A stretch of DNA of 64,000 bases from positions 62,001 to 126,000 of the forward strand of contig NZ_WITJ01000001.1 in NCBI RefSeq assembly GCF_009601015.1, given 5' to 3'. Shown piece by piece: positions 24,474 through 33,049 of the stretch. The notes under the pieces were generated by a model. That model saw nothing but the letters and a program-made list of their open reading frames with translations, ran no database searches and was not told the origin of the DNA. The position numbers were made by a program, and so were the translations under genes. Every line of letters begins with the position of its first letter. The first letter of the stretch is position 1. Origin of the DNA: Lactococcus hircilactis (GTDB lineage Bacteria > Bacillota > Bacilli > Lactobacillales > Streptococcaceae).

Positions 24474-26246
24474 TTACTGACCAACGGTTAATTGTTCTGA
24501 TACATATTTTGCATAGAGTGGGTGAGTAGCGACAAGTTCATTATGTTTGCCACTTCCTGTGATTTGACCTTTTTCGATAAAGTAAATCTTATCTGCATCA
24601 ACAATCGTTGACAGTCTGTGAGCAATGACAAGAGTTGTGCGCCCTTTCATCAAACTATCTAGCGCACGTTGAACCATTGATTCTGACTCACTATCCAAAC
24701 TTGCCGTTGCTTCATCAAGCATCAGGATTTTTGGATTTCTTAAAAATGCACGCGCAATAGCCAAACGTTGTCTTTGACCGCCTGAGATTTTGACGCCGCG
24801 TTCGCCAACTTCGGTGTTGAGTTGATCAGGCATATTTTCAACAAAACTCCGTGCAAAAGCTAAATCAAGCACTTGCCAAAGGTCATCATCAGAAAAATCA
24901 CCTTCAAGTCCATAAGTTAAATTTTCACGAATGGTTCCAGCCATAATTGCTGAATCTTGACTGACAAAACCAATTTGACTGCGCCAATTTTCAAGAGAAA
25001 CATTATCAATCGGTTGACCACCAATCGTGATTTCTCCTGCTGTTGGTTGATAGAAACGCTCTAAAAGAGAGAAGATGGTTGATTTACCTCCTCCAGAAGG
25101 ACCTGCAAAGGCAATGATTGAATTCGGTTGAGCTTCAAAAGAAATGTCATGTAAAATTTGTTCAGAATCATCATAAGCAAAATCAACATGATGCGCGAAG
25201 AGCGTTTTTCCTTCCAAATCTAGACGTTCTCCTTGATGAAGCACTTCTTGTTCTTCTTCGAGTAATTCAGTCAAACGAGCCGTTGATCCTGACGCTTTTG
25301 CAAGTTCTGTAAAGAAAGTTGCCACAGTTGGCACAGCTCCGATCAAATTCATCAAATACATCATCATTCCAAGCAAAGTCCCAAGACTCATAACCCCTGT
25401 TGAGATGAGGTAAATCCCGTAAGCCAGGAGTCCAAAAATCATCAGCATCATGGATAACATCATGACTGGCGACATCAAACCATCGAAAACGGCTTCTTTT
25501 ACCCCAATTTTATAAAGGGCATTAACATCATTTTCAGCTTTTTTAGACGCTTGTTTTTCAGCATTTGATGATTTGACTAAACGAATTTCTGATAATGATT
25601 CACTTGCAATTCCTTGAAAATTTGCCAAAGAATCTTGTCTAGTTCGTCCAATTTTTTGACCAAAAGTCATGATTGGAAACATAATAAGCATGACAATCGG
25701 AACCGCAATAATCATCGCGAGCGTCAAGCGCCATTGCATTTGAAGCATGAAGACAATTGAGCCAACCAAAAGTAAAATAGAGGTGAAAGCTTGTGGAATC
25801 GCATTTGCAATCAAGTTTTTGACTTGCGTGGTATCGTTGGCTAAACGAGAACTCATTTCTCCTGTTTTAACTTCATCAAAATATTTGACGGGCAGATGAA
25901 TCATTTTATCCCAAACGCGCGTCCGCAGATTTTTGACGACCGACTCACCAAATATTCCAAGAACAATCGCTGCAATGGCTGAAACAGCTGCTGAAACAAT
26001 ATAAAGTGCGATGACAATGGCTACTTTCCCACCATTGACCCCGTGAGAAAAACTATTGACCAAGGGCTGTACCATTTTTGGAACTTGCAATTGAATCAAT
26101 GTGCCGACAATTCCTGCCAGAATCCCAATCACAAAGAAGAGATAACGTGGTTTTGCAGCACGAATTAATTTGACGAAATGTTTAATGGATGTTTTGTCAA
26201 CCGCTTTTCCTTCAACGCGGCTGGCCAGTTGTGAACCTCTTTCCAT
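24474..26246 (-). CDS. lmrA: LmrA ABC multidrug exporter (half-transporter)
   Basis: The 590-residue protein has six transmembrane helices (about residues 35-310) and a nucleotide-binding domain with Walker A GPSGGGKST, signature ISGGQRQR, Walker B ILMLDEATAS and the H-loop IAHRLST. It closely matches the LmrA sequence of Lactococcus lactis as I remember it, including the start MERG. LmrA works as a homodimer and expels lipophilic drugs using ATP. It is the last gene of a cluster with a MarR regulator at its head. Confidence 0.95.
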   Translation of the reverse strand: MERGSQLASRVEGKAVDKTSIKHFVKLIRAAKPRYLFFVIGILAGIVGTLIQLQVPKMVQPLVNSFSHGVNGGKVAIVIALYIVSAAVSAIAAIVLGIFGESVVKNLRTRVWDKMIHLPVKYFDEVKTGEMSSRLANDTTQVKNLIANAIPQAFTSILLLVGSIVFMLQMQWRLTLAMIIAVPIVMLIMFPIMTFGQKIGRTRQDSLANFQGIASESLSEIRLVKSSNAEKQASKKAENDVNALYKIGVKEAVFDGLMSPVMMLSMMLMIFGLLAYGIYLISTGVMSLGTLLGMMMYLMNLIGAVPTVATFFTELAKASGSTARLTELLEEEQEVLHQGERLDLEGKTLFAHHVDFAYDDSEQILHDISFEAQPNSIIAFAGPSGGGKSTIFSLLERFYQPTAGEITIGGQPIDNVSLENWRSQIGFVSQDSAIMAGTIRENLTYGLEGDFSDDDLWQVLDLAFARSFVENMPDQLNTEVGERGVKISGGQRQRLAIARAFLRNPKILMLDEATASLDSESESMVQRALDSLMKGRTTLVIAHRLSTIVDADKIYFIEKGQITGSGKHNELVATHPLYAKYVSEQLTVGQ

Positions 26247-26292
26247 TTTATGTTACTTCCTTTTTAAGTTTTTTTAGTTGAGTTTTCAGCAC

Positions 26293-26319
26293 ATTACTGA
26301 CATGTGTTCTGTCAGTAAT
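26293..26319. repeat. Inverted repeat with split palindrome halves
   Basis: ATTACTGACA and TGTCAGTAAT (10-bp arms, 7-base loop) lie between the SGNH hydrolase gene and lmrA. They look like the two halves of the chromosomal palindrome pushed apart, and could form an RNA hairpin that modulates read-through into lmrA. Confidence 0.75.
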
Positions 26320-26361
26320 TTTATTGACTTTTGCTTCGTTAATTTTGAGTCAAAGATACAA

Positions 26362-27036
26362 TTATGCTTCCAAATATTTTTTGAGATTTTCAAGAACAAT
26401 CGCATAACCTGCAGGATTTAGATGTGCGCCATCAATCGTTAATTCTTTTTTAAGATTGCCATTTTCATCTGACAAGCCAGCATTGACATCAATGAAGTGA
26501 AAATTGTGTTTTTGCGCAATTTTATCGATTTTATCTGATGCAGTTTGAAATTTTTCATTACTTCTGGTTTCAAACAACGTTTTTTCGTCAGTATCATGAC
26601 CAAAATCAACCGTATTGATTGGATAATAACGCATGACATAAACTTCTGTATCAGGAAGTTTGTCAGCAATTTCGCTCATGATTTTGTCATAATTTGTCAA
26701 AAATTCATCTTCTGGGACTTCAAATCCAATATCATTTGTTCCGATATTGATAAAGATTTTTGACGGCTCAAGATTGAAAATTTGACTATCGATATGCTCG
26801 AGTAAAAAAGCTGTCGTCGTTGCTCTTACTGCACGATTATAGATGTAGTGTGAAAACTCGACTTTTCCTTCTTCTTCCCACTTTTCAATAGGAAATATTT
26901 CAATCAGTGAGCTGCCGACAAAGAGTGTCTGCCCTTTTTTTACTGACAGATTTGCTGTATCGTATTTCGTCAGTAAATTTTTTTGAAAAGCTTCAAGTTG
27001 AGGATTTAGCGTAAGTGATTTTGTTTCTTCTGACAT
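26362..27036 (-). CDS. SGNH/GDSL-type esterase or lipase-like hydrolase
   Basis: The 224-residue protein has the SGNH blocks: FVGSSLIE (nucleophile Ser), the Gly/Asn blocks IFINIGTNDIGF, and DGAHLNPAGY with the catalytic Asp and His. No signal peptide is seen, so it acts in the cytoplasm. The substrate is unknown. It follows the flavodoxin-like gene by 27 bases and precedes lmrA, in the MarR-headed cluster. Confidence 0.85.
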   Translation of the reverse strand: MSEETKSLTLNPQLEAFQKNLLTKYDTANLSVKKGQTLFVGSSLIEIFPIEKWEEEGKVEFSHYIYNRAVRATTTAFLLEHIDSQIFNLEPSKIFINIGTNDIGFEVPEDEFLTNYDKIMSEIADKLPDTEVYVMRYYPINTVDFGHDTDEKTLFETRSNEKFQTASDKIDKIAQKHNFHFIDVNAGLSDENGNLKKELTIDGAHLNPAGYAIVLENLKKYLEA

Positions 27037-27063
27037 TTTTTCTTCCTTCTTTTAAGTTATTTT

Positions 27064-27555
27064 TTATATCCAGTTTGCTTTTTTGAGCTGGTCAGTAAAT
27101 TTTCTCGGCGCGTCAGCTAATAATTCAATCGGATGTTTTTTGCGCTCTATTTGAACCATTGATTTTGCAATCAATTGATCATACCAGCCAAAAACATTGA
27201 GATGATTCACTTCTCCACCAAAATTTTCAATGACAACCGCATGGCGACGCAGAGTTTCTGGCATTTCTTTTGAGATGACTTTATCGAAAGTTTCATATTC
27301 CACCATCGTTACAAAGCAGGCAAAGGGTTTATTTTCTAAAACATTTTGATAAGTTTTGAGAAAACTTTTTACTGACCGCTCGAATCTATGACTATAAACT
27401 GGACTGGCAATGATGACTCCATCAAAATCCGCAGGATCAACTGCTTCCGCATTTAAGTCAACAAGTGTCACATTGTTTAAATGAATCGCCAACGCTCTTG
27501 CACATCTTGCTGTAACTCCTGTTCTTCCCGCATAAGCAATAAGGGTTTTCATCAT
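27064..27555 (-). CDS. Flavodoxin-like protein
   Basis: The 163-residue protein begins MKTLIAYAGRTGVTARCARAL, an FMN-binding loop of flavodoxins, and contains IIASPVYSHRFERSVKSFL typical of HemG/flavodoxin-type redox proteins. It may carry electrons or act as a quinone or protoporphyrinogen reductase. It lies directly after the MarR gene. Confidence 0.8.
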   Translation of the reverse strand: MMKTLIAYAGRTGVTARCARALAIHLNNVTLVDLNAEAVDPADFDGVIIASPVYSHRFERSVKSFLKTYQNVLENKPFACFVTMVEYETFDKVISKEMPETLRRHAVVIENFGGEVNHLNVFGWYDQLIAKSMVQIERKKHPIELLADAPRKFTDQLKKANWI

Positions 27556-27578
27556 TCACTTCCTAGTCTATTTATTAT

Positions 27579-28442
27579 TTAGAAATCATCCCAATTTTCT
27601 GGTTTTTTGGGTTCTTTATTTTTATCAAAACCGGGTTGACTGCGGAAACCTTCACGTTTACGATTAAAATAATCCTCAGCATCAGGACGGTTTTGATGAT
27701 TTCCACCGTAATGATTTTTCATCTCATCAGAAAAATTTTTCCACTGTTCCTTAAAGTCCGCATCATCCCGTTTACCAAAATTATTTCGGAAACTTTCTTT
27801 CATTTGTTTACCAAAAACTTTCCAGTCTTCGCCAAATGGCGCTTGTGAACGCTCATCGCGACGCATTTCACGTTGCCAATTTTGCATTTCACGGCGCATG
27901 TGATTGCCAAAAGCATGACGATCATGTGCATTCATCATATTTTCCACAAACGGATTACCGAAAAATTGTGTCATTTTTTGAAAATCTTGATCATCATGTG
28001 AATCATTTGATTCAACCAATTTTTCCATCAATTTCACCAATTGTTCTTGTTCTTCATCGGTCAAATTTCCGAAAATCGTTTCTGAAATATCATTGTGCAT
28101 GGTATCTCGTGTTTCTTGTGCTTCACGTCCTTTTTCTGTCAGAAAGACGCGACTGACGCGCTTGTCATTTTCGTCTTGCTTACGCACAACCATCTCAGCT
28201 TCTTCTAATTGTTTGACTTGTGCCGTCACACTTGATGGTTTGATATCAAGCAATTCTGCGAGTTCAGCATTTGTCAATCCGTCTTTATTCCACAACTCAA
28301 CAAGTAAACCTTGAGCACCATTGCGATTGCCGCGATTTTTCATTTGATTAGAAATCCCATCCGCTCTTAAAGCGAAAAGAACACTTGGATGATGGAGTAA
28401 TTTTGAAAATAAATGTAATAAGCGATTTGTTTGTTCAGACAT
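27579..28442 (-). CDS. MarR-family regulator with long charged C-terminal tail
   Basis: The first 145 residues of this 287-residue protein form a MarR domain (LTNAELAELLDIKPSSVTAQVKQLEEAEMVVRKQDENDKRVSRVFLTEKGREA). The remainder is unusual: about 140 residues rich in Arg, Asn, Asp, Phe and Met (repeats such as NHMRREMQNWQREMRRDER). Typical MarR proteins end near 145-160 residues. It starts a cluster with a flavodoxin, a hydrolase and lmrA and probably represses it through the TTAGTTAG sites at 28671-28707. Confidence 0.88.
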   Translation of the reverse strand: MSEQTNRLLHLFSKLLHHPSVLFALRADGISNQMKNRGNRNGAQGLLVELWNKDGLTNAELAELLDIKPSSVTAQVKQLEEAEMVVRKQDENDKRVSRVFLTEKGREAQETRDTMHNDISETIFGNLTDEEQEQLVKLMEKLVESNDSHDDQDFQKMTQFFGNPFVENMMNAHDRHAFGNHMRREMQNWQREMRRDERSQAPFGEDWKVFGKQMKESFRNNFGKRDDADFKEQWKNFSDEMKNHYGGNHQNRPDAEDYFNRKREGFRSQPGFDKNKEPKKPENWDDF

Positions 28443-28475
28443 CGGTGTTTCTCCTTTAATTTTTAATTTTTATTT

Positions 28476-28589
28476 TTAATTAAATTTTAGTTGGTCATCA
28501 AAAGCATAAGCGAACAGTTCATCTGGGCGCTCAATCAATCGAATGAATCCTTTGAATTTTTGAGCGATGGATTTAATTATTTTTATCAT
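28476..28589 (-). CDS. 37-residue basic amphipathic peptide
   Basis: The frame reads MIKIIKSIAQKFKGFIRLIE and continues RPDELFAYAFDDQLKFN. GGAG lies 5 bases before the ATG, and the gene sits between the MarR-controlled promoter and marR, so it is the first gene of the message. The N-terminal half is a basic amphipathic helix. No function known. Confidence 0.6.
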   Translation of the reverse strand: MIKIIKSIAQKFKGFIRLIERPDELFAYAFDDQLKFN

Positions 28590-28660
28590 TGACACTCCTT
28601 TACACCTCTTGATTTTTTGAAATTTAGTTAGTTTATTATTTATTTACCTAACAAAAATGA

Positions 28661-28707
28661 TTATAAACCATTTAGTTAGTTTTGTCAACAGATAAACTAA
28701 CTAAATT
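28661..28707 (-). promoter_or_regulatory. Consensus promoter with MarR-type operator
   Basis: TTGACA (28689-28684) and TATAAT (28666-28661), 17 bases apart, form a perfect sigma-A promoter. ATTTAGTTAGTTT (28671-28683) and AAACTAACTAAAT (28695-28707) form a 13-bp inverted repeat flanking the -35. Another half site, TTTAGTTAGTTTA, lies at 28623-28636. The MarR protein encoded downstream is the obvious ligand. Confidence 0.85.
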
Positions 28708-28710
28708 ATA

Positions 28711-28736
28711 AAAATCAGCCGAAAGACTGATTTTTA
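28711..28736. terminator. Bidirectional terminator
   Basis: AAAAATCAG and CTGATTTTT pair around an 8-base loop. It ends the transporter transcript arriving from the right. Confidence 0.85.
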
Positions 28737-28810
28737 TTTTTTCTATCTAAACCTTATGTTTCTGTTTGGATACACGAGTCTCTCATGATCATTTAATTTT
28801 TCTTCTCCAC

Positions 28811-29758
28811 TCATTGACTGACTGATAAAAATTCAAAGATCTTTTCTTTTGTTAAATTTCCAAGAAATTGATTATTTTCATCAAAAATTGCAAGCTTATC
28901 CGCACGGATAAGCGCGTCATAGACTTCTGATAATTCTGTCAGTACTGACAGAATTGTTTCAGCAGGTTTGTCAGTACTGACAAGAACAATTTGATCAAGA
29001 ACATCACGTAACGTTTTATTTTTAGAAAAATGAGCAGCGCCAAAGAAAGATTTTACAAACTCACTTGCAGGATTATTTTTTATAGCTTCAGGAGTATCCA
29101 GTTGAACAATTGATCCATCTGTTACAACCGCAATCCGCGATCCAACTTTCAAAGCTTCATTCATATCATGTGTTACAAATACAATCGTAGTGCCCAATTC
29201 ATCATGAATATTAAGAATTAAATCTTGTAATGAGGTCCGCGAAATCGGATCAAGTGCCGAAAATGGCTCATCCATCAAAATCAAATCAGGTTCTGCTGCA
29301 ATTGCTCGCAGAATTCCGATGCGTTGTTGTTCCCCGCCAGAAAGCTCATTGGGATATCGCCCTTTATATTTTTCTGCATCTAATCCCACTTTATTCAATA
29401 AATAATCACATCGTTCATGACGTTTAACTTTGTCCCACCCTCGTAATTCTGGAATTAATTCAATATTTTGTTGAACGGTCATATTTGGAAATAAAGCAAT
29501 TTGTTGCAAAACATATCCAATTTTTAATCGCAAATTCTGTAAATCATAATCTTTGATTTTTTTATCTGCAAAATAGACATCTCCATCAGTAGGTACAACC
29601 AAAGCATTTATCATTTTCAAAGTACTTGTTTTTCCTCCACCTGATGGACCAACAAGAACAAAAATCTCACCCTCCTGAATCGAAAAATTGAGTTGACTGA
29701 CAACTGATTTGTCTCCATAACGCAGCCCAACTTCCTTAAATTCAATAATATTTGCCAT
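28811..29758 (-). CDS. ABC transporter ATPase, OpuCA/EgtV type
   Basis: The 315-residue protein has Walker A GPSGGGKTS, the Q-loop VLQQIALFPNMTV, signature LSGGEQQRIG, Walker B LILMDEPFSALDP and a C-terminal CBS-like extension (after about residue 245). This is the architecture of OpuCA, ChoQ and EgtV. Known substrates in the family are glycine betaine, carnitine, choline and, for EgtUV, ergothioneine. Location beside a MIO-less lyase favours ergothioneine. Two copies of the palindrome (28932-28955 and 28968-28983) lie within the CBS-like region. Confidence 0.85.
   Translation of the reverse strand: MANIIEFKEVGLRYGDKSVVSQLNFSIQEGEIFVLVGPSGGGKTSTLKMINALVVPTDGDVYFADKKIKDYDLQNLRLKIGYVLQQIALFPNMTVQQNIELIPELRGWDKVKRHERCDYLLNKVGLDAEKYKGRYPNELSGGEQQRIGILRAIAAEPDLILMDEPFSALDPISRTSLQDLILNIHDELGTTIVFVTHDMNEALKVGSRIAVVTDGSIVQLDTPEAIKNNPASEFVKSFFGAAHFSKNKTLRDVLDQIVLVSTDKPAETILSVLTELSEVYDALIRADKLAIFDENNQFLGNLTKEKIFEFLSVSQ
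28932..28983. repeat. Two palindrome copies inside the ATPase gene
   Basis: The first copy extends to a 24-bp perfect palindrome and encodes LSVLTE; the second (16 bp) encodes VSTD in the other frame. Confidence 0.9.
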
Positions 29759-29769
29759 TTTTATGTCTC

Positions 29770-31314
29770 CTATTTAATTAACTTTTCAGATTTAAGAAAA
29801 TCTAGCGCTACTTTTTCAGCAGTTTTATGCTTCACATCTACCTGATAGTTCATCTCTCTCATTTGTTCATCCGTCAATTTTCCATTCAGCTTATTTAAAA
29901 TCGTGACAATATCTGAATGCTTATCTGCAAAGCTTTTTTTCATCAAAGGTGCTGCTTGATATTTAGGAAATAGATGTTTATTATCTTCTAATACCGTCAA
30001 CCCATACCGTTTAATGCCAGAATCCGTCGAATAAACATCAATAATATCTGCCTTACCTGAATTAATTGCAGGATATGCCAACGAATTATCTACCGTAGAA
30101 ACTTTACTAAAATTTAAATCATAAGTTGATTTTAATCCAAGAAATCCATCACTACGTGCCATAAATTCCGCATCAAAAGCAACTTTAGCCACACCTTCAA
30201 CTTTTGACAAATCAGCAATTGTTTTTAAATGATATTTTTTAGCAAAATCACGCTTAACTGCAATCGCATAAGTATCTTGAAACTCTGAGGGTTTAGCATA
30301 CGTCATACCAAATTGACGATTCAACAGGTTTTTAGCATGATCATAAGTCTCCTGAGCGGACAAATCCTTACCTGAAATAGATTTCGGCGTCTTAACCAGT
30401 GACTCTAACACTGTTCCAGTAAACTCAGGATAAAGATCGATCTTTCCATCTTTTAAAGCACTAAATAAGAACGTGGTATTTCCCAAATTTTCCTTTAAAC
30501 TTACTTTAATATTAGGACGATAGCTTTTGATTAAATCCGCATAGATATTATCAAGAATATTAGGTTCCGTACCTAATTTTCCAGAAATGATAACCGTTTC
30601 TTTTGTTTTTGAAGATGAATCAAACACTCCAGATTGTGCAAAATTAACCCCACCAATCCCCACTGCAAGCAACACTAAAATTCCTATCGCAATGCGCGGA
30701 CGCCGCTTAGATAAATATCCTAAAAGACTTGAAAATACAATCGCTAAAAGTGCTGATCCAAGTGCTCCAATCAGAACTAGATTATAATTATAATTTGTCA
30801 GTCCTGACAAAATAAAGGTCCCAAGACCGCCAGCCCCAATCAAACCACCAAGTGTCGCCGTCCCAATAATAAAGACAAGCGCCGTACGAACTCCAGAAAT
30901 AATTACTGGCAAAGCCAGAGGCAATTCTACACGAATCAACCTCTGATACCGTTTCATGCCAAAAGCATCTGCCGCTTCAAGTAAAGCTGGATCAATTTCA
31001 GAAAGACCGACATAAGTATTTTGAAAAATAGGCAAAAGCGCGTACACAATCAATGCAATGATTGTCGGAATAACACCAATCCCCACAAATGGGATTAAAA
31101 GTCCCAAAATAGCTAAAGAAGGAATCGTTTGAAAAACTCCTGTAATTTGAAGTAAGGCTCCTGCAGCCCTTTTCCGATGAGCCACGAGTATGGCTAGAGG
31201 AATTGCAATAAGAACAGCAATAAGTAGCGCAAGTAAAGACATCGATAAATGCTCAAAAATTGCCTGCACTATTTTTCCCTTTTGTTGACTCACGGTTTGT
31301 ATAAATTGGTTCAT
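29770..31314 (-). CDS. Fused permease and substrate-binding protein, OpuCBC/ChoS/EgtU type
   Basis: The 514-residue protein has an ABC permease domain (six or so helices, residues about 1-210, with the EAA-like loop AADAFGMKRYQRLIRVELPLALP) followed by an extracellular binding domain (from about residue 230, SGKLGTEPNILDNIYADLIKSY to the end). Such fusions take up quaternary amines; EgtU of pneumococcus is one and is specific for ergothioneine. I start at 31314 (MNQFIQ, GGGAG 4 bases upstream). The gene overlaps none of its neighbours; the ATPase gene follows 11 bases later. Confidence 0.85.
   Translation of the reverse strand: MNQFIQTVSQQKGKIVQAIFEHLSMSLLALLIAVLIAIPLAILVAHRKRAAGALLQITGVFQTIPSLAILGLLIPFVGIGVIPTIIALIVYALLPIFQNTYVGLSEIDPALLEAADAFGMKRYQRLIRVELPLALPVIISGVRTALVFIIGTATLGGLIGAGGLGTFILSGLTNYNYNLVLIGALGSALLAIVFSSLLGYLSKRRPRIAIGILVLLAVGIGGVNFAQSGVFDSSSKTKETVIISGKLGTEPNILDNIYADLIKSYRPNIKVSLKENLGNTTFLFSALKDGKIDLYPEFTGTVLESLVKTPKSISGKDLSAQETYDHAKNLLNRQFGMTYAKPSEFQDTYAIAVKRDFAKKYHLKTIADLSKVEGVAKVAFDAEFMARSDGFLGLKSTYDLNFSKVSTVDNSLAYPAINSGKADIIDVYSTDSGIKRYGLTVLEDNKHLFPKYQAAPLMKKSFADKHSDIVTILNKLNGKLTDEQMREMNYQVDVKHKTAEKVALDFLKSEKLIK
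30794..30811. repeat. Variant palindrome (TCCT centre)
   Basis: TTTGTCAG and CTGACAAA flank TC. It encodes LSGLT in the permease gene. Confidence 0.6.
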
Positions 31315-31483
31315 AGATCTCCCATCAATGAAATTATGACATATTTTATAAATCGTTGAAATCGTATAAATATCAGCGTTCATTTTTTTTACTGCTATTC
31401 ACGCGTTTCAATCTGCTCAAAATGTGAAAATATCAAGAAAAGATGAACCATCATTGCATCATTTCTTAATCCTCAACATTTTC

Positions 31484-33004
31484 TTATAACTGTGCTGCAC
31501 CAAATGAAGTAGCAATCCCTAAAGTATTTGCAATCAACTCTGAGGCAATTTTTTCAACAAGCTCTGATAGATTGGAATCCTTTTCAAGAAATGGAACCAA
31601 CGTTCTAAACTGACTATAAAGTTGTTGACTTCCTACACCCAACTGTTTGACCTGACCTAAATCAATTGCTTGCGCAGCTGATAAACCTTCGATTGCTAAA
31701 ATATAATTAAAATAAGAAATAATTTGAGTATTTTTAGACAAAATCAAAAGTAAATTTGTTGCATAATCTTCAATTCCAGAAGAAATTGGATAAAAATTAT
31801 TAATTGTTGTATTGGTTAAATCATTAATTTGAACTTCCAAACGAACGGCCGTTTTTTGCAACGTTTGAAAACCAAGCATTTGCTCATTTGCTGCTAGAAA
31901 TCTTGGTAAATCAGTAAAACTTGAATCTCCTAATTTTATAATCCTAAAAACGCTCATTCTAGCAAGTTGAGACAACGCAGTATTAACCATTTCTAAAGCA
32001 AGGGCAACAGAGGTTGTATCGTAGTTACTTGTTGATAAGATCTCTTCTTTTTCTAAATCAACATAAGGATTTTCATCAGATACTGATAAATTCGTTGAAA
32101 CAATCTTAGAAAGATACGCTAAAGCATCATAAAGACTTGCAACAACATTAGGAAAATTTCTAAATGAAAGCGGATCTTGCATTGATTTTCGAAAATGTTG
32201 CTTTAATAAATAAGAATCGGACAAATTCGTCAAAATTTTTTCAGCAGCTAACAGGTATCCACTTCCACTCGGAGCAGTTTTACTAAAATATAAAAATGGA
32301 GTAATATTTCCATCAACTGCTTCTAAAGTTAGCGAATAAATTAATTCCATATTTGCCAAAAGACATCTCATCTCATCAATTGCAAAAATAGATAAAGCTT
32401 GAGAATAAGCATTAGATGACACAATAGACAATCCATCTTTAACCCCTAAAACAACCGCTTTTAGATTTTCTTTAGCAAAAACCTGTGCCGTTTTACATAT
32501 TTTACCATGATAATAAACTTCTCCCTCGCCCATTAAAACCAAGCCCAGAAAAGCTAAAGTCCCCAAATCTGCTTCTCCAATCGAAGATGTTGCTTTCATG
32601 ACCGGTGTAATTCGGCGATTAATGAGTTCTTTTAATAAAAAAATAATCTTCTCAGAAACACCCGAATTTCCTCGTAAAAATGAATGAAGTTTAATCAACA
32701 GTACCGCACGTGCCTGAACTTCTGGCACAGCATCACCAATCGCCACTAAATGCGAATAAATTAGGTTACGATTAAATTCTTCAAATGCATCAATCGCAAT
32801 TCTCTGATCTTTATTTTGTCCCACACCAGTATTGAGACCATAAATTTTTTCAGTTCCCTGAGCTTTTTGCAATACAATTTGCCTTGCTTTTTTAACTTTT
32901 TCTAGCGCATGTGAATCAAGATTAACCACTACTTCTTCCCGTGCCAGACGCAAAACATCACTGATTTGGAGATCAAAACCTGTCAATGTTATTTCTTTTT
33001 GCAT
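31484..33004 (-). CDS. MIO-less histidine ammonia-lyase homologue, candidate ergothionase
   Basis: The 506-residue protein has the aromatic amino acid lyase fold: the catalytic-Tyr loop IYGLNTGVGQNK, QDPLSFRNFPNVV and NPYVDLEKEEIL. In true ammonia-lyases the segment GSVGASGDLAPLA forms the MIO cofactor from Ala-Ser-Gly; here it is SSIGEADLGTLA, one residue shorter and without Ser. Normal MIO chemistry is therefore impossible. Ergothionase, which removes trimethylamine from ergothioneine to give thiourocanate, is a known MIO-free member. Start chosen at 33004 (MQKEITL, AAGGGG 4 bases upstream). Neighbours (transporter, DUF917, urocanase-like) agree. Confidence 0.8.
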   Translation of the reverse strand: MQKEITLTGFDLQISDVLRLAREEVVVNLDSHALEKVKKARQIVLQKAQGTEKIYGLNTGVGQNKDQRIAIDAFEEFNRNLIYSHLVAIGDAVPEVQARAVLLIKLHSFLRGNSGVSEKIIFLLKELINRRITPVMKATSSIGEADLGTLAFLGLVLMGEGEVYYHGKICKTAQVFAKENLKAVVLGVKDGLSIVSSNAYSQALSIFAIDEMRCLLANMELIYSLTLEAVDGNITPFLYFSKTAPSGSGYLLAAEKILTNLSDSYLLKQHFRKSMQDPLSFRNFPNVVASLYDALAYLSKIVSTNLSVSDENPYVDLEKEEILSTSNYDTTSVALALEMVNTALSQLARMSVFRIIKLGDSSFTDLPRFLAANEQMLGFQTLQKTAVRLEVQINDLTNTTINNFYPISSGIEDYATNLLLILSKNTQIISYFNYILAIEGLSAAQAIDLGQVKQLGVGSQQLYSQFRTLVPFLEKDSNLSELVEKIASELIANTLGIATSFGAAQL

Positions 33005-33049
33005 TTCTCCCCTTTCCATTATACTCTTAACTCTATTATAACCTTTTTA

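Noticed and set aside
24193-24529. Repeat-peptide reading frames of 82-86 codons on both strands over the 60-bp repeats
   Set aside because: They arise from the tandem repeats themselves, which happen to lack stops; no ribosome binding sites, and the plus frame runs into lmrA on the other strand.
28811-31314. Plain osmoprotectant (glycine betaine) transporter
   Set aside because: Possible by sequence type, but placement beside the lyase and desulfurase favours a sulfur betaine; kept as the main alternative rather than the call.
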